Origin: Rickettsiales bacterium
GTDB taxonomy: Bacteria > Pseudomonadota > Alphaproteobacteria > Rickettsiales > UBA3002
Length of the DNA stretch: 13,136 nucleotides
NCBI GenBank assembly: GCA_947441895.1
Contig: CANEUT010000032.1
Coordinates: 1 to 13,136 of the forward strand
Direction of reading: 5' to 3'
Numbering within the stretch: position 1 is the stretch's first letter; each line of letters opens with the position of its first letter. Under the pieces are notes generated by a model. It saw only the letters and a program-made list of their open reading frames with translations, made no database searches and was not told the DNA's origin. The translations under genes and the position numbers were made by a program. Below, piece after piece: positions 3,887 to 10,777 of the stretch.

Positions 3887-5083
3887 TTAAAGCCCCAACA
3901 GAAGCCGTCTTGGATCTTCAATCGCCTGTTTCACCTTCACGAGGAAAATCACCGATTCCGAACCATCGATAATGCGGTGGTCATAGCTCATGGCCACATA
4001 CATCATGGGGCGGATGACCACCTGGCCATTCACGGCCACGGGGCGTTCCTCGGTTTTGTGCATACCCAAAATGCCCGATTGCGGCGGGTTAATAATGGGC
4101 GTGCTCATCAGCGAACCATAGGTGCCGCCGTTTGAAACCGTGTAGGTGCCGCCGGTCATATCGGCCATGCTCAGCGTGCCGTCACGGGCTTTTTTCGCGG
4201 CGTTGGCAATATCAAGTTCGATTTGCGCGAGCGACTTTTTGTCGCAATCACGAATTACCGGAACCACTAAGCCGTTGGGGCCGCCCACGGCCACGCCAAT
4301 GTCGTAGTAGTTTTTATAGATGATTTCATCGTCCGAAATTTCGGCGTTCACCGCCGGAATTTGCTTCAGCGCGTTCACCACCGCTTTCACGAAGAAGCCC
4401 ATGAAACCCAGCTTAATGCCGTGTTTCTTCTCAAACTCATCTTTATATTCATTGCGCAGGGAAATCACATTGCTCATGTCGATTTCGTTGAAGGTGGTGA
4501 GAATGGCCGCGGTGTTTTGCGACTCTTTCAAACGGCGGGCAATGGTGGCGCGCAGCTTGGTCATTTTCACGCGTTCTTCGCGCGGGCCAACGGCGGGGCT
4601 GGCGGCAAAACCATCGCCTTCCAACGCGGTTAGCACATCGCCTTTCGTCAAGCGGCCATCTTTGCCGCTGGCAGCAATAGCAGCCACATTCACCTGCGGA
4701 TTTTCAGCCAGAAGTTTCGTTACGGCTGGGCCTGAATTGGTTGCTGGCGCAGCCGCTTTGGCCGCGGGGGCCGGTGCGGCCACGGGTGCCGCTGCTTTTG
4801 GCGCTTCGGCTTTGGCAGGTGCTGCGGCAGCCTTCCCGCCGCTGGCACCCACGTCAATTTTGCCCAGCAATGCGCCAACGCTGACGCTATCACCGGTTTT
4901 CGCCACATGCTCTTTCAGCACGCCAGCGGCGGGGGCATTCACTTCCACCGTCACTTTGTCGGTTTCAAGTTCCACCAGCGCTTCGTCGGCTTTCACCGCG
5001 TCGCCGGGTTGTTTGAACCATTTGGCCACCGTTGCTTCGGTCACCGATTCGCCCAAAGTGGGTACAATAATTTCACCAGCCAT
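3887..5083 (-). CDS. sucB: Dihydrolipoyllysine succinyltransferase, E2 of 2-oxoglutarate dehydrogenase
   Basis: This subunit forms the core of the 2-oxoglutarate dehydrogenase complex and transfers the succinyl group from its lipoyl arm to CoA. It has 398 aa, normal for the family. The lipoyl domain spans about 2-77, with the lipoylated Lys43 in ELETDKVTVEV. An Ala/Pro-rich swinging linker (about 83-115) is followed by the E1/E3-binding domain (about 118-155, SGPAVTKLLAENPQ to RLTKGDVLTALE) and a second short linker. The catalytic acyltransferase domain (about 170-398) has the active-site motif SYDHRIIDG with His369 and Asp373. The start MAGEIIVPTLGESV at 5083 has AGGAG at proper spacing. It begins 18 nt after the sucA stop, so the two are cotranscribed. 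The 2-oxoglutarate rather than pyruvate assignment rests on the single lipoyl domain, the sequence type and the adjacent sucA. Confidence 0.97.
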   Translation of the reverse strand: MAGEIIVPTLGESVTEATVAKWFKQPGDAVKADEALVELETDKVTVEVNAPAAGVLKEHVAKTGDSVSVGALLGKIDVGASGGKAAAAPAKAEAPKAAAPVAAPAPAAKAAAPATNSGPAVTKLLAENPQVNVAAIAASGKDGRLTKGDVLTALEGDGFAASPAVGPREERVKMTKLRATIARRLKESQNTAAILTTFNEIDMSNVISLRNEYKDEFEKKHGIKLGFMGFFVKAVVNALKQIPAVNAEISDDEIIYKNYYDIGVAVGGPNGLVVPVIRDCDKKSLAQIELDIANAAKKARDGTLSMADMTGGTYTVSNGGTYGSLMSTPIINPPQSGILGMHKTEERPVAVNGQVVIRPMMYVAMSYDHRIIDGSESVIFLVKVKQAIEDPRRLLLGL

Positions 5084-5101
5084 AATTTTCTCCTGTGCTT
5101 T

Positions 5102-8002
5102 CTATGCTTTCTTTTTTTGTTTCGTGGTGGCCTCGCCTGCAAGCGTCAGCCCACTTTCAATGACGGCGGCCTGTGCCTTGGTGTGCAGCTTCAAATAGCC
5201 TTCCGCCGGGCTTGCCGCTTCCTTACGGCCCACATAGCGAATGCGCGAGGTGGCGCGGCCCAACCCTTCCATCACATCGCCAATGCGTGGGCCAATGAAG
5301 CGCCAGGCGCCCATGTTTTCGGGTTCTTCCTGTGCCCATGCCACTTCGGCATTGGGATATTGCTTCAGCGCGGTCGCAATTTCTTCGGCGGGGAAGGGGT
5401 AATATTGTTCCACACGCACCAGGGCAATATCATCAATTTTGCGTTCGCGGCGGGCTTCCAACAGCTCGTAATAGAGCTTGCCGCTGGTGAACATCACGCG
5501 CTTCACCTCGGCATCCTTGGCGATTTTATCAATCTCCGGAATGACGCGCTTAAAGCGGTTGCCCGGGGTGAATTCTTTCAAATCCGACACGGCCAGTTTA
5601 TGACGCAGCAACGATTTTGGAGTCATCACAATGAGGGGTTTACGGAAATTGCGGCGCAGTTGACGGCGCAGGGCGTGGAAGAAGTTAGCGGGGGTGGTGA
5701 TATTCACCACCTGCATATTGTCTTCGCCGCACATCTGCAAAAAGCGCTCCAGGCGGGCCGACGAATGCTCCGGCCCCTGCCCCTCATAACCATGGGGCAG
5801 CAACATCACCAAGCCACTCATGCGCAGCCATTTAATTTCACCGCTCGAAATAAACTGGTCGATCACCATTTGGGCGCTGTTGGCGAAATCACCAAACTGG
5901 CCTTCCCATAAGGTCAGCGCGGCCGGTTCTGCCAGCGAATAGCCATATTCAAACCCCAACACTGCCAGTTCGGACAGGGACGAGTCATGCACTTCATAGC
6001 GGGCTTGATTGCTGGTGAGATGGTTCAGCGGCACATGGCGCTCTTCCGTCTGCTGATCCACCCACACGGAATGGCGATGCGAGAACGTTCCACGTCCGGA
6101 ATCTTGTCCAGTGAGCCTTACGGGTGTGCCTTCTACCACCAGCGAACCGAAGGCGAGCGCTTCGCCCATGGCCCAATCGAGCCCGGTGCCAGTTTCAATC
6201 ATATCCAGCTTGGCTTTCAACTGACGATCCACCTTGCGATTCAAATTGAAACCGGTGGGCACCACGGTCAGGCCCACGCCGACCGTTTTCAGCACGCTCA
6301 AATCAACGCCGGTGTCAGGCTCTTTGCCCAAGCCATGTTCGGCCTTGGTGAAGCCGCTCCACTTGCCCTCAAGCCAGTTGGCTTTGTTGGGTTTGAATTC
6401 CTTACCCGCATCATATTCTTTGTTCAAATGCACCAGCAGTGCCTCGGCTTCGGCGCCAATTTCGGCTTCCGTCATGGTGCCTTCCGCAATCAGTCGCTGG
6501 CCGTAGATATGGGCGGGCAGCATTTTTTTGCCGATGATAGTGTACATTTGTGGCTGGGTGAACATTGGCTCATCGCCTTCGTTATGGCCATATTTGCGAT
6601 AGCAGATGATATCCACCACCGAATCGCGACCAAATTGCTGGCGGAATTCTGTTGCCAAGCGGCAGCAGAACACCACCGCCTCGGGGTCATCACCATTCAC
6701 ATGGAAAATGGGGGCCTGAATCATCTTCGCGACGTCGGTTGGGTAGGGCGTGAAGCGCGAATATTTCGGCGCGGTGGTAAAACCAATTTGGTTATTCACC
6801 ACCACATGCACGGTGCCGCCGGTGCGATAGCCGCGCAGCTCAGCCAGCGACAATGTTTCTGGCACCGAACCTTGGCCCGCGAATGCGGCGTCGCCATGCA
6901 ACGTCAGCGCCATCACTTTTTTGCGGTCCACGTCGTTATGCTGGTCTTGTTTGGCGCGCACCTTACCCACCACCACCGGATTCACAATCTCGAGGTGCGA
7001 TGGGTTGGCGGTCAGCGATAAATGCAGATTTTTGCCGTTGGGCATGGTGCGGTCATGGCTGGCGCCCAGGTGATATTTCACATCACCCGAACTATCGATG
7101 CTTTCAGGGAAATCGAGGTTGCCGTTAAAAATGGAAAGCAGCTCGGAATAAGGTTTGCCCATGATGGTGGTCAGCACGTTCATGCGGCCACGGTGCGGCA
7201 TGCCGATGACGATTTCTTCCACGCCGTTGTTGCTGGCGGTTTCTAAAATAGCCAACAACCCGGGCACCATGGCGTCGCCGCCTTGAATGGAGAAGCGCTT
7301 CATGCCGGTATATTTCACCTGCACAAATTCTTCGAATCCTTCCACTTCCAGCAGATTGCGCAGAATGGCTTTTTTCTCGTCTTTGCTGAAAGCGGGCGCG
7401 CCGCGCGCCGCCTCGATGCGGCTTTGCACCCAACTGCGTTGTGCGGGGTCTTGAATATGCATGAACTCCACACCCATGGTGCCCGAATAGCTGGCTTGCA
7501 GCGTGTCGAGAATGTCACGCAGCGTGGCGCGTTCGCGGCCCAAATTACCACCGAGGAAAATTTCACGGCCAAAATCAGCCGCATTGAAGCCATAGGATTC
7601 AGGGTCGAGATCGGCATGCATGGCTGGCTGTTCAATACCCAGCGGGTCGAGCGTGGCGAGCAGGTGGCCGCGCACGCGATAAGCGCGGATGAGCATTTGG
7701 GCGGCAAGCGCAAGGCGGGCTTCGTTCTCAATCGCTTTGGGGTCTATCGCCGCGGCACCGCCTTTCTTATTTTCCGCTGCAGGCCGCGCCTGCGGCGCGT
7801 CTGGGTCGGGCTCGCCAATCACCCGTGCAGGCGCTTGATCCCACGAAATATCACGCTCGGTCTGGCCGTCGAGTCCGGCGAAAAATTTCTGCCAGCTGGC
7901 ATCCACGCTGGCCGGATTTTTCAAATAGCGTTGGTAAAGCTCTTCCACGAAAACGGCATTGGCGCCGTAAAGGAATGTATTTTCTAAGCTGTCGCTGGAC
8001 AT
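5102..8002 (-). CDS. sucA: 2-oxoglutarate dehydrogenase E1 component
   Basis: This thiamine-diphosphate enzyme decarboxylates 2-oxoglutarate and succinylates the lipoyl arm of SucB. It has 966 aa, a little longer than the E. coli protein and within the alphaproteobacterial range. The N-terminal helix FLYGANAVFVEELYQRYLKN (10-29) is the E2-binding segment. A linker rich in Ala, Pro and charged residues spans about 55-85. GMPHRGRMN (267-275) is a characteristic active-site loop. The diphosphate/Mg motif runs from HGDAAFAGQG (369-378) to NNQIGF (403-408). The C-terminal half carries the transketolase-like pyrimidine domain, with TGQDSGRGTFSHRH and LMLPHGYEGQGPEHSSAR-type motifs. The start MSSDSLENTF at 8002 has only a weak GGGG upstream. 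It is separated from sucD by 322 bp, so it may have its own promoter. The C-terminus ends in a Lys-rich TKQKKKA tail. Confidence 0.98.
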   Translation of the reverse strand: MSSDSLENTFLYGANAVFVEELYQRYLKNPASVDASWQKFFAGLDGQTERDISWDQAPARVIGEPDPDAPQARPAAENKKGGAAAIDPKAIENEARLALAAQMLIRAYRVRGHLLATLDPLGIEQPAMHADLDPESYGFNAADFGREIFLGGNLGRERATLRDILDTLQASYSGTMGVEFMHIQDPAQRSWVQSRIEAARGAPAFSKDEKKAILRNLLEVEGFEEFVQVKYTGMKRFSIQGGDAMVPGLLAILETASNNGVEEIVIGMPHRGRMNVLTTIMGKPYSELLSIFNGNLDFPESIDSSGDVKYHLGASHDRTMPNGKNLHLSLTANPSHLEIVNPVVVGKVRAKQDQHNDVDRKKVMALTLHGDAAFAGQGSVPETLSLAELRGYRTGGTVHVVVNNQIGFTTAPKYSRFTPYPTDVAKMIQAPIFHVNGDDPEAVVFCCRLATEFRQQFGRDSVVDIICYRKYGHNEGDEPMFTQPQMYTIIGKKMLPAHIYGQRLIAEGTMTEAEIGAEAEALLVHLNKEYDAGKEFKPNKANWLEGKWSGFTKAEHGLGKEPDTGVDLSVLKTVGVGLTVVPTGFNLNRKVDRQLKAKLDMIETGTGLDWAMGEALAFGSLVVEGTPVRLTGQDSGRGTFSHRHSVWVDQQTEERHVPLNHLTSNQARYEVHDSSLSELAVLGFEYGYSLAEPAALTLWEGQFGDFANSAQMVIDQFISSGEIKWLRMSGLVMLLPHGYEGQGPEHSSARLERFLQMCGEDNMQVVNITTPANFFHALRRQLRRNFRKPLIVMTPKSLLRHKLAVSDLKEFTPGNRFKRVIPEIDKIAKDAEVKRVMFTSGKLYYELLEARRERKIDDIALVRVEQYYPFPAEEIATALKQYPNAEVAWAQEEPENMGAWRFIGPRIGDVMEGLGRATSRIRYVGRKEAASPAEGYLKLHTKAQAAVIESGLTLAGEATTKQKKKA

Positions 8003-8156
8003 GGATCTACCCCGAAAAACTGCAAACGCGTTGCCTGATTCCTAGGCCTCGGCATTTGGCTTGGCAAGTGCATTTCCTGAAAACGGGCGTAACTTTCGCA
8101 GAAAGCAACGGGTTGTGTTTTGCGATGCAACGAACATGCTGGCGACGTTGTCGCGT

Positions 8157-8174
8157 GGGGGCGAAGGCGCCCCC
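8157..8174. repeat. GC-rich hairpin in the sucD-sucA spacer
   Basis: GGGGGCG-AAGG-CGCCCCC is a 7-bp all-GC stem with a 4-nt loop. It lies downstream of sucD on the minus strand but has no U-tract after it, so termination would have to be factor-assisted or absent. Confidence 0.45.
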
Positions 8175-8259
8175 GCTACCGCTCCCCCTCGTTCGCCTGA
8201 CGGCTCCGGCTCGCGCGGGCCATCCGCGCTACGCAGCCCCCTAACTTCGGAAGAGTCGA

Positions 8260-8285
8260 GCGTAGCCTTCCATGGCGAGCCGCGT
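8260..8285 (-). repeat. 26-bp interspersed repeat, copy B
   Basis: This is identical, in inverted orientation, to 1486-1511. It lies in the spacer downstream of sucD. The presence of two copies in two different intergenic regions supports a genomic dispersed repeat. Confidence 0.7.
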
Positions 8286-8306
8286 TAGCGCGGGGGTCAG
8301 CGAAGC

Positions 8307-8328
8307 GTAGGGGACTGAGGTCCCCTAC
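8307..8328 (-). terminator. Hairpin overlapping the sucD stop codon
   Basis: GTAGGGGAC-TGAG-GTCCCCTAC is a perfect 9-bp stem with a 4-nt loop. The sucD stop TAG (8325-8327) is inside the 5' arm as read on the minus strand. No run of T follows on the minus strand, so this is a weak terminator candidate; it may instead protect the sucCD message end or attenuate read-through into sucA. Confidence 0.4.
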
Positions 8329-9200
8329 TTACCTAATAACTCTTTCATGGTGCGGCCCATGTGGCCAGGGTTATCGCACACTTTAATACCGGCCGATTTC
8401 ATGGCCTCGATTTTATCTTCCGCGCCACCTTTACCGCCCGAAACAATTGCGCCCGCATGGCCCATGCGGCGGCCCGGAGGGGCCGTGCGGCCCGCAATAA
8501 AGCCCACGACTGGTTTTTTGATTTTTGATTTTTTCAAAAACTCCGACGCATCTTCTTCGGCGCTGCCGCCAATTTCACCAATCATAATAATGGCGTCGGT
8601 GTCGTCATCCTTCAGGAACATTTCCAGCACTTCCATATGATTCGTGCCGTTCACCGGGTCGCCGCCAATGCCCACGCAGCTGCTTTGGCCAAGGCCAACA
8701 GCGGTGGTTTGGCCCACCGCCTCATACGTCAGCGTGCCCGAACGCGACAGAATGCCAATGCGGCCTTTCTGGTGAATATGGCCAGGCATAATGCCGATTT
8801 TGCATTCGTCAGGGGTAATAACACCCGGGCAATTTGGCCCAATGAGGCGGGTTTTGCTGTTCACCAGCGCGCGTTTCACTTTCACCATGTCAAGCACGGG
8901 AATGCCCTCGGTGATGCAAATCGCCAATTCCATTTGTGCATCGATCGCTTCCAAAATTGCATCGGCCGCAAAACGTGGCGGCACATAAATCACCGTCGCG
9001 TTCGCGCCCGTTTTGGCGCGCGCTTCGTGCACGGTGTTGAACACGGGCAGTTCCAAATGTTTGGTGCCGCCTTTGCCGGGCGTTACGCCACCCACCATTT
9101 TGGTGCCGTAAGCAATGGCTTGTTCGGAATGGTAGGTACCTTCACGGCCGGTGAAGCCCTGACAAATGACTTTGGTGTTTTTATTGATGAGAATGGACAT
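8325..9200 (-). CDS. sucD: Succinyl-CoA synthetase alpha subunit
   Basis: With SucC it converts succinyl-CoA, phosphate and nucleoside diphosphate to succinate, CoA and NTP, the substrate-level phosphorylation step of the TCA cycle. It has 291 aa, the family length. The N-terminal CoA-binding Rossmann domain begins with INKNTKVICQGFTGREGTYH and includes GGVTPGKGGTKH; CITEGIPVLDM and LIGPNCPGVITP follow. The phosphorylated histidine is His248 in GRRMGHAGAIVSGGKG. The start MSILINKNTK at 9200 has AAGGAG upstream (9210-9215). That Shine-Dalgarno abuts the inverted terminus of the element inserted between sucC and sucD. The stop lies within a hairpin. No anomalous residues are seen. Confidence 0.98.
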   Translation of the reverse strand: MSILINKNTKVICQGFTGREGTYHSEQAIAYGTKMVGGVTPGKGGTKHLELPVFNTVHEARAKTGANATVIYVPPRFAADAILEAIDAQMELAICITEGIPVLDMVKVKRALVNSKTRLIGPNCPGVITPDECKIGIMPGHIHQKGRIGILSRSGTLTYEAVGQTTAVGLGQSSCVGIGGDPVNGTNHMEVLEMFLKDDDTDAIIMIGEIGGSAEEDASEFLKKSKIKKPVVGFIAGRTAPPGRRMGHAGAIVSGGKGGAEDKIEAMKSAGIKVCDNPGHMGRTMKELLGK

Positions 9201-9215
9201 TCGCTTTGCTCCTTG

Positions 9216-9362
9216 AGTGATCAGAGTCGAGAGTCGAGAGTCGAGTGACCCTAATTCGCGACCAATGAAAAAATGATGCTCTTTGTATCTTTTAGTGATC
9301 CGATCGCATGACTATCGTCGATTACTAATTTACTCGACTCTCGACTCTCGACTCTGATCACT
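9216..9362. repeat. 147-bp element with perfect 31-bp inverted ends between sucC and sucD
   Basis: The left arm 9216-9246 and right arm 9332-9362 are exact reverse complements. Each starts AGTGATCA at the outer end and continues inward with three GAGTCGA heptamers (AGTGATCA-GAGTCGA x3-GT on the left). The interior (9247-9331) is AT-richer than the neighbouring genes and codes for nothing. The arms sit tightly between the sucC stop (seven bases away) and the sucD Shine-Dalgarno (directly adjacent). This is MITE-like. A transcript crossing it would fold into a long stem and could set the sucC:sucD ratio. No transposase is present, so it would have to move in trans, and a structural repeat of other origin is possible. 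Confidence 0.8.
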
Positions 9363-9369
9363 TTTCTCA

Positions 9370-10542
9370 TTACGCCGCCTGTTTCTTAACGGCGCCGGTA
9401 ATTTTATCGGCGGCGTCGGCGAGGTCGTCGGCAGCTAAAATGGCAAGGCCACTCGTGGCCAGCATTTTCTTGCCCAGCTCCACGTTGGTACCGGCCAAAC
9501 GCACCACCAGTGGCACGTTGAGGCTCACTTCGCGCGCAGCACCAATGATACCTTCCGCAATAATATCGCAGCGCATAATGCCGCCGAAGATGTTCACCAG
9601 AATACCTTCCACGTTCGGGTCACTCAGAATGAGCTTGAACGCTTCCGTCACTTTTTCTTTGTTCGCGCCGCCGCCCACATCAAGGAAGTTGGCTGGCTCG
9701 CCGCCATAGAGCTTAATGATATCCATCGTCGCCATGGCCAAACCTGCACCATTCACCATGCAGCCAATGTTACCATCCATTTTCACGTAAGAGAGGCCGA
9801 ATTTGGCAGCTTGCAGTTCCAGCGGATCTTCTTCGTCTTCGTCGCGCATTTCGGCAATGTCGGGCTGACGGAACAGCGCGTTATCATCAAAATTGAATTT
9901 CGCATCGAGCGCGATCAGCTTGTTTTGCTTGGTAATCACCAGCGGGTTGATTTCCACTTGCGAAGCATCAGTGGCGATGAACGCATTATAGATGCCAAAA
10001 ATCAGCTTTTGGAAATCGCCGTGCAGCTCCAGCGGCAACTCAATGCCGAAGGCCAGATTGCGCGCATGATGGGCCTGAATGCCCGCCGCCGGATCCACCG
10101 GCACAGTGATGATTTTTTCAGGGTGCGAATGGGCCACTTCTTCAATATCCACGCCGCCTTCTTTGCTGGCAATAAACGTCACCGCGCTGAACTGGCGATC
10201 AAGGACCACCGACAAATAAAGCTCAGCTCCAATGTCCGAACCTTCTTCGATATAGACGCGCTTCACTTCCTTCCCCTCGGGGCCGGTTTGATGGGTCACC
10301 AGTGTCATGCCCAGCATTTCTTTGGTCAGGCGCTTTACTTCGTCGAGGCTTTTGGCCAGCTTCACGCCACCTGCCTTGCCTCGTCCGCCCGCATGAATTT
10401 GCGCCTTCACCACCCACAGGCTGCCGCCGAGCGATTGGGCCACTTGTTCAGCCTCTGCGGGCGTGTAGGCAACGCCGCCACGGGGCACGGGCACACCATA
10501 TTTTGCAAGAACGGACTTAGCCTGGTATTCGTGAATGTTCAT
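9370..10542 (-). CDS. sucC: Succinyl-CoA synthetase beta subunit (ADP-forming type)
   Basis: The beta subunit binds the nucleotide and forms the active site with the phosphohistidine of SucD. Its 390 aa match the family. The N-terminal ATP-grasp region starts MNIHEYQAKSVLAKYGVPVP, with the nucleotide loop KAQIHAGGRGKAGGVK (about 46-61). The Mg-binding part includes ALDAKFNFDDNALFRQ, and the C-terminal CoA-ligase domain carries NGAGLAMATMDIIKLYGG, DVGGGA and FGGIMRCD. The start at 10542 has the strong Shine-Dalgarno GAGGAGA (10548-10554). It should be cotranscribed with sucD across the inserted element. mdh, its usual upstream neighbour, is separated from it here by a plus-strand gene, so sucC must have its own promoter in 10543-10777. 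A palindrome at 10661-10675 lies in that region. Nucleotide specificity (ADP or GDP) cannot be read with certainty. Confidence 0.97.
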   Translation of the reverse strand: MNIHEYQAKSVLAKYGVPVPRGGVAYTPAEAEQVAQSLGGSLWVVKAQIHAGGRGKAGGVKLAKSLDEVKRLTKEMLGMTLVTHQTGPEGKEVKRVYIEEGSDIGAELYLSVVLDRQFSAVTFIASKEGGVDIEEVAHSHPEKIITVPVDPAAGIQAHHARNLAFGIELPLELHGDFQKLIFGIYNAFIATDASQVEINPLVITKQNKLIALDAKFNFDDNALFRQPDIAEMRDEDEEDPLELQAAKFGLSYVKMDGNIGCMVNGAGLAMATMDIIKLYGGEPANFLDVGGGANKEKVTEAFKLILSDPNVEGILVNIFGGIMRCDIIAEGIIGAAREVSLNVPLVVRLAGTNVELGKKMLATSGLAILAADDLADAADKITGAVKKQAA

Positions 10543-10660
10543 TGGGTTCTCCTCATCAGATGCGCAGAAGACGCTTAAATCTCAGCTTTGGTGGCGCGGA
10601 TCACTGAAAGCCGCGCGATCTTCTCGTGAACACGGCTCCACTACATGCCAGAGGACCGCT

Positions 10661-10675
10661 GTGCTTGGCAAGCAC
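10661..10675. promoter_or_regulatory. 15-bp palindrome upstream of sucC, possible operator
   Basis: GTGCTTG-G-CAAGCAC is perfectly symmetric about one base and lies about 120 bp upstream of the sucC start, in the divergent region shared with the GGDEF gene. A 1-nt centre cannot form an RNA hairpin loop as drawn, which favours a protein-binding site. The regulator is unknown. Confidence 0.35.
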
Positions 10676-10726
10676 GATTTCACTATTTTAGCCCAGGCAA
10701 AGATTTCAACGGACAGCAAAAATAGT

Positions 10727-10756
10727 TTGTCACAAGACTTTTTCATATTCTTTATA
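10727..10756 (+). promoter_or_regulatory. Candidate promoter for the GGDEF gene
   Basis: TTGTCA (10727-10732) followed after 18 bp by TTTATA (10751-10756) is an acceptable sigma70-type pair, 22 bp before the first possible start at 10778. The surrounding DNA is the most AT-rich part of this intergenic region. The match is moderate and by eye. Confidence 0.3.
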
Positions 10757-10777
10757 AAACCGTAACATACACATGAT

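Larger units (their letters stand above)
8003..8324. other. Intergenic spacer between sucD and sucA, no gene
   Basis: These 322 bp hold no convincing ORF on either strand; the frames that cross it are GC-driven. It contains a strong hairpin (8157-8174, GGGGGCG-AAGG-CGCCCCC), one copy of the 26-bp dispersed repeat (8260-8285) and a hairpin overlapping the sucD stop. The 150 bp nearest sucA are less GC-rich and are the likely site of a sucA promoter, though no clear -35/-10 pair could be assigned. Confidence 0.6.

Noticed and set aside
7825..8288. Plus-strand ORFs covering the sucD-sucA spacer
   Set aside because: They are GC-driven open frames that overlap the 5' end of sucA and run through repeats and hairpins; composition is Arg/Pro-rich and unlike a protein.
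9247..9331. Possible gene or transposase remnant inside the heptamer-armed element
   Set aside because: 85 bp with stops in the frames and no recognisable peptide; too short to encode a mobility protein.
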